From positions 1 through 36,861 of the forward strand of contig JAJPXG010000082.1 of the NCBI GenBank assembly GCA_021205565.1: a stretch of DNA of 36,861 nt, read 5' to 3'. This DNA is from Lachnospiraceae bacterium. Its GTDB lineage: Bacteria > Bacillota > Clostridia > Lachnospirales > Lachnospiraceae. Below are positions 34,230 through 36,861 of the stretch, piece by piece (the first letter of the stretch is position 1; each line of letters opens with the position of its first letter). Position numbers and translations under genes: made by a program. Below the pieces are notes generated by a model. That model was not told where the DNA came from. It did no database searches and was given only the letters and a program-made list of their open reading frames with translations.

Positions 34230-36861
34230 ATGTTTGATGTAAAAAGAGAAGTCCCCGTGGCGCCTTTATACGACCCGGCCTTCGAGCACGATAACTGCGG
34301 CATCGGCGCCTGTGTCAATATCAAGGGCATCAAGACCCGCGAGACCGTGGAGAACGCCCTGCAGATCGTGGAGACCCTGGAACACAGGGCCGGCAAGGAC
34401 GCGGAAGGAAAGACCGGCGACGGCGTCGGCATTCTGACCCAGATTCCCCACGCCTTTTTTAAGAGAGAGACGGCGAAGCTGGGCTTTGATATCGGCGGCG
34501 AGAGAGAGTATGGCGTTGCCATGTTTTTCATGCCGCAGGAGGAGATGCCCAGAAATCAGGCCAAAAAGATGTTTGAGATCATCGTCGAGAAGGAGGGCCT
34601 GAAGTTTTTAGGCTGGCGTGTCGTGCCGACGCACCCGGAGGTTTTAGGACATAAGGCGCTGGAGTGCATGCCCTACATCATCCAGGGCTTTGTACAGAAG
34701 CCGGCCAATGTGGCGAAGGGCATTGACTTTGATCGCAAACTCTATGTGGCGCGGCGCGTTTTCGAGCAGTCAACCAGCAACACCTACGTGGTGAGTTTTT
34801 CCAGCAGGACCATTGTCTACAAGGGCATGTTTCTGGTGGGGCAGCTGCGCACGTTCTTTTCCGATTTGCAGGATCCGGAGTATGTGGCGGCTATCGCCAT
34901 GATCCACTCGCGTTTTTCCACCAACACGACCCCCAGCTGGGAGCGCGCGCATCCCAATCGTTATATTGTACATAACGGCGAGATTAACACCATCCGCGGC
35001 AATGCCGACAAGATGCTCTCCCGCGAGGAGACCATGGACAGCGTGTATTTAAAGGATTCCTTTAATAAAGTCCTACCCTGCATCGAGGCCTCCGGCTCCG
35101 ACTCCGCGCAGCTGGACAACACGCTGGAGTTTTTCGTCATGTCCGGTATGGACCTGCCTCTGGCGGTGATGATTACCATTCCGGAGCCCTGGACCAACGA
35201 CAAGGCCATGAGCCAGACCAAAAAGGATTTCTACCAATATTATGCGACTATGATGGAGCCCTGGGACGGCCCGGCTTCCATTCTGTTCACTGACGGAGAT
35301 GTGATGGGAGCGGTGCTCGACAGAAACGGCCTGCGTCCTTCCCGCTACATGATTACCGATGACGGACAGATGATCCTGTCTTCTGAGGTTGGTGTGCTGC
35401 CGATCGATCCCACCAAGGTGGTTGTCAAGGAGCGCCTGCGCCCCGGCAGAATGCTGCTCATCGATACTGTACAGGGCCGTGTGATTGACGACGATGAGAT
35501 CAAGGAGAAATACGCCTCTGCCCAGCCCTACGGCGAGTGGCTCGACAATAACCTGACGGATTTAAGCACGATTAAGATTCCCAACAAGAGTGTTCCAAAA
35601 TATACCTATGAGGAGCGCCAGAGAATCCAGAAGGCCTTCGGTTATACCTACGAGGAATTAAAGCAGGCCATCCTTCCCATGGCGAAAAACGGCGCGGAAG
35701 CCACCGCGGCCATGGGTGTGGATGTGGCGCTGCCGGTATTGAGCAAGAGCCACAGGCCGCTGTTCCAGTATTTCAAGCAGATGTTCGCGCAGGTAACAAA
35801 CCCGCCGATTGACTCCATCCGCGAGGAGATTGTGACGGCCACGGCTATCCACATGGGCACCAGCGGCAACCTCTTAGAGGAAAAGCCTGAGAACTGCCAC
35901 ATGCTGAAGGTGAAAAACCCGATCCTTTCCAACACGGACCTTTTAAAAATTCAGAATCTGAACCTGCCCGGTTTTAAGGTGGCGACTGTGCCGCTTACCT
36001 ATTATAAGACGACCAGCCTGGAGAAGAGCATCAACCGCATGTTCAATGAGGCGGACAAGGCCTTCAAGGACGGCGCCAATATCCTGATCCTCTCCGACAG
36101 AGGCCTGGATGAGAATCACGTAGCGATCCCTTCTCTGCTGGCAGTGGCGGCCTTAAACCAGCACTTTGTGGAGACGAAGAAGAGAACCAGCCTGTCCCTG
36201 ATTCTGGAGACCGGCGAGCCCAGGGACGTGCATGATTTCGCGACCCTTTTAGGCTACGGCGCGAGCGCCATCAACCCGTACCTGGCGCTGGATACCATTC
36301 AGGAGCTGATCGACAATCACATGCTGGACAAGGATTATTATGCGGCGGAGAGTGACTACCGTGAGGCGATTTTAAGCGGCATAGTCAAGATTGCTTCCAA
36401 GATGGGCATTTCCACCATCCAGTCCTACCAGAGCAGTAAGATTTTTGAGGCCATCGGCATTGATAAGGCCGTCATTGACAAATATTTTACCAACACAGTC
36501 TGCCGTGTGGGCGGTATTACCTTAAAGGACATTGAGAATCAGATCAACGAGCTCCACGATATGGCTTTCGACCCGCTGGAGCTGGACAACGATCTGACCT
36601 TAAACAGCACGGGCCAGCACAAGAGCCGCAGCGGCGCGGACCTGCATCTGTATAATCCGGCGACCATTCATATGCTGCAGCAGTCTACGCAGCGCGGCGA
36701 CTATGAGATGTTCAAGCAGTACACACACATGATCAACGAGGAGGGCGGCGTGCGCAACCTCCGCGGCCTGATGGACTTTAATTATCCGGAGGAGGGTGTG
36801 CCGCTTGACGAGGTGGAGAGCGTGGACAGCATCGTGACCCGCTTTAAGACCGGCGCCATGT
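34230..36861 (+). CDS. gltB: Glutamate synthase large subunit (GOGAT), 3'-truncated by the window
   Basis: The first 877 codons of the ferredoxin- or NADPH-type glutamate synthase large subunit, which makes glutamate from glutamine and 2-oxoglutarate. A 22-residue propeptide precedes the expected N-terminal nucleophile C23 (HDNCGIGACV) of the class II glutamine amidotransferase domain. GDGVGILTQIPH, IHSRFSTNT, HNGEINTIRGN and SGSDSAQLDN complete that domain. The central domain starts near residue 440 and includes YKTTSLEKSINRMF and ILSDRGLDE. The FMN-binding synthase domain has only begun at its edge (GADLHLYNP). The start at 34230 has GGAGGAG upstream; ATG 34215 is in frame but overlaps this site. 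The frame is open to the window end. The small subunit, if present, would lie beyond it. Confidence 0.96.
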   Translation, partial: MFDVKREVPVAPLYDPAFEHDNCGIGACVNIKGIKTRETVENALQIVETLEHRAGKDAEGKTGDGVGILTQIPHAFFKRETAKLGFDIGGEREYGVAMFFMPQEEMPRNQAKKMFEIIVEKEGLKFLGWRVVPTHPEVLGHKALECMPYIIQGFVQKPANVAKGIDFDRKLYVARRVFEQSTSNTYVVSFSSRTIVYKGMFLVGQLRTFFSDLQDPEYVAAIAMIHSRFSTNTTPSWERAHPNRYIVHNGEINTIRGNADKMLSREETMDSVYLKDSFNKVLPCIEASGSDSAQLDNTLEFFVMSGMDLPLAVMITIPEPWTNDKAMSQTKKDFYQYYATMMEPWDGPASILFTDGDVMGAVLDRNGLRPSRYMITDDGQMILSSEVGVLPIDPTKVVVKERLRPGRMLLIDTVQGRVIDDDEIKEKYASAQPYGEWLDNNLTDLSTIKIPNKSVPKYTYEERQRIQKAFGYTYEELKQAILPMAKNGAEATAAMGVDVALPVLSKSHRPLFQYFKQMFAQVTNPPIDSIREEIVTATAIHMGTSGNLLEEKPENCHMLKVKNPILSNTDLLKIQNLNLPGFKVATVPLTYYKTTSLEKSINRMFNEADKAFKDGANILILSDRGLDENHVAIPSLLAVAALNQHFVETKKRTSLSLILETGEPRDVHDFATLLGYGASAINPYLALDTIQELIDNHMLDKDYYAAESDYREAILSGIVKIASKMGISTIQSYQSSKIFEAIGIDKAVIDKYFTNTVCRVGGITLKDIENQINELHDMAFDPLELDNDLTLNSTGQHKSRSGADLHLYNPATIHMLQQSTQRGDYEMFKQYTHMINEEGGVRNLRGLMDFNYPEEGVPLDEVESVDSIVTRFKTGAM

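Noticed and set aside
1..36861. CRISPR arrays, tRNA, rRNA, phage or complete insertion sequences
   Set aside because: No spaced direct repeats, cloverleaf sequences, rRNA motifs, integrase or transposase reading frames were seen on either strand.

Overview
The window looks like a chromosomal segment of a spore-forming, gut-type Firmicute, most likely a Lachnospiraceae (Clostridium cluster XIVa) member. The basis is the tig-clpP-clpX-lon-engB order, an alpha/beta-type small acid-soluble spore protein gene with a matching sigma-G promoter, strong AGGAGG-type ribosome binding sites, and a plant-glycoside cluster typical of that group. No rRNA, tRNA, CRISPR array, phage gene or complete insertion sequence was seen.

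Bases 1-14,845 are a carbohydrate locus: a GH43 C-terminal fragment, GH78 alpha-L-rhamnosidase, GH3 beta-glucosidase, alpha/beta-hydrolase esterase, GPH-type sugar:cation symporter, a second GH3, a second GH78, and a convergent AraC-family regulator. No enzyme has a visible signal peptide, so the model is uptake of intact rhamnosyl-glucosides or short oligosaccharides by the symporter, with deacylation and deglycosylation in the cytoplasm. Two boundaries carry 12-bp half-sites (CTGAAATTACAA type) spaced exactly 20 bp, the best candidate binding sites for the AraC regulator.

Bases 14,900-21,000 are accessory. They hold an AT-richer AAA/DUF4143 ATPase overlapping a membrane protein with three internal repeats, an XRE antitoxin whose HigB-like toxin is truncated, a KPVIYLYP-type lipoprotein, a DUF4258/YgiT zinc-finger pair resembling a toxin-antitoxin module, and the spore protein gene. 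Between the spore protein gene and a MATE efflux gene lies an approximately 170-bp element with 12-bp terminal inverted repeats enclosing three hairpins, the most unexplained structure in the window.

Bases 22,980-31,000 hold the protein quality-control block (tig, clpP, clpX, lon, engB; EngB has an unusual insertion) and an AI-2E-family permease. A HAD phosphatase fused to a CPBP membrane protease follows, then a membrane-tethered XRE regulator, then the glutamate synthase large-subunit gene, which runs off the right edge. Good sigma-A promoters and intrinsic terminators separate most of these units.
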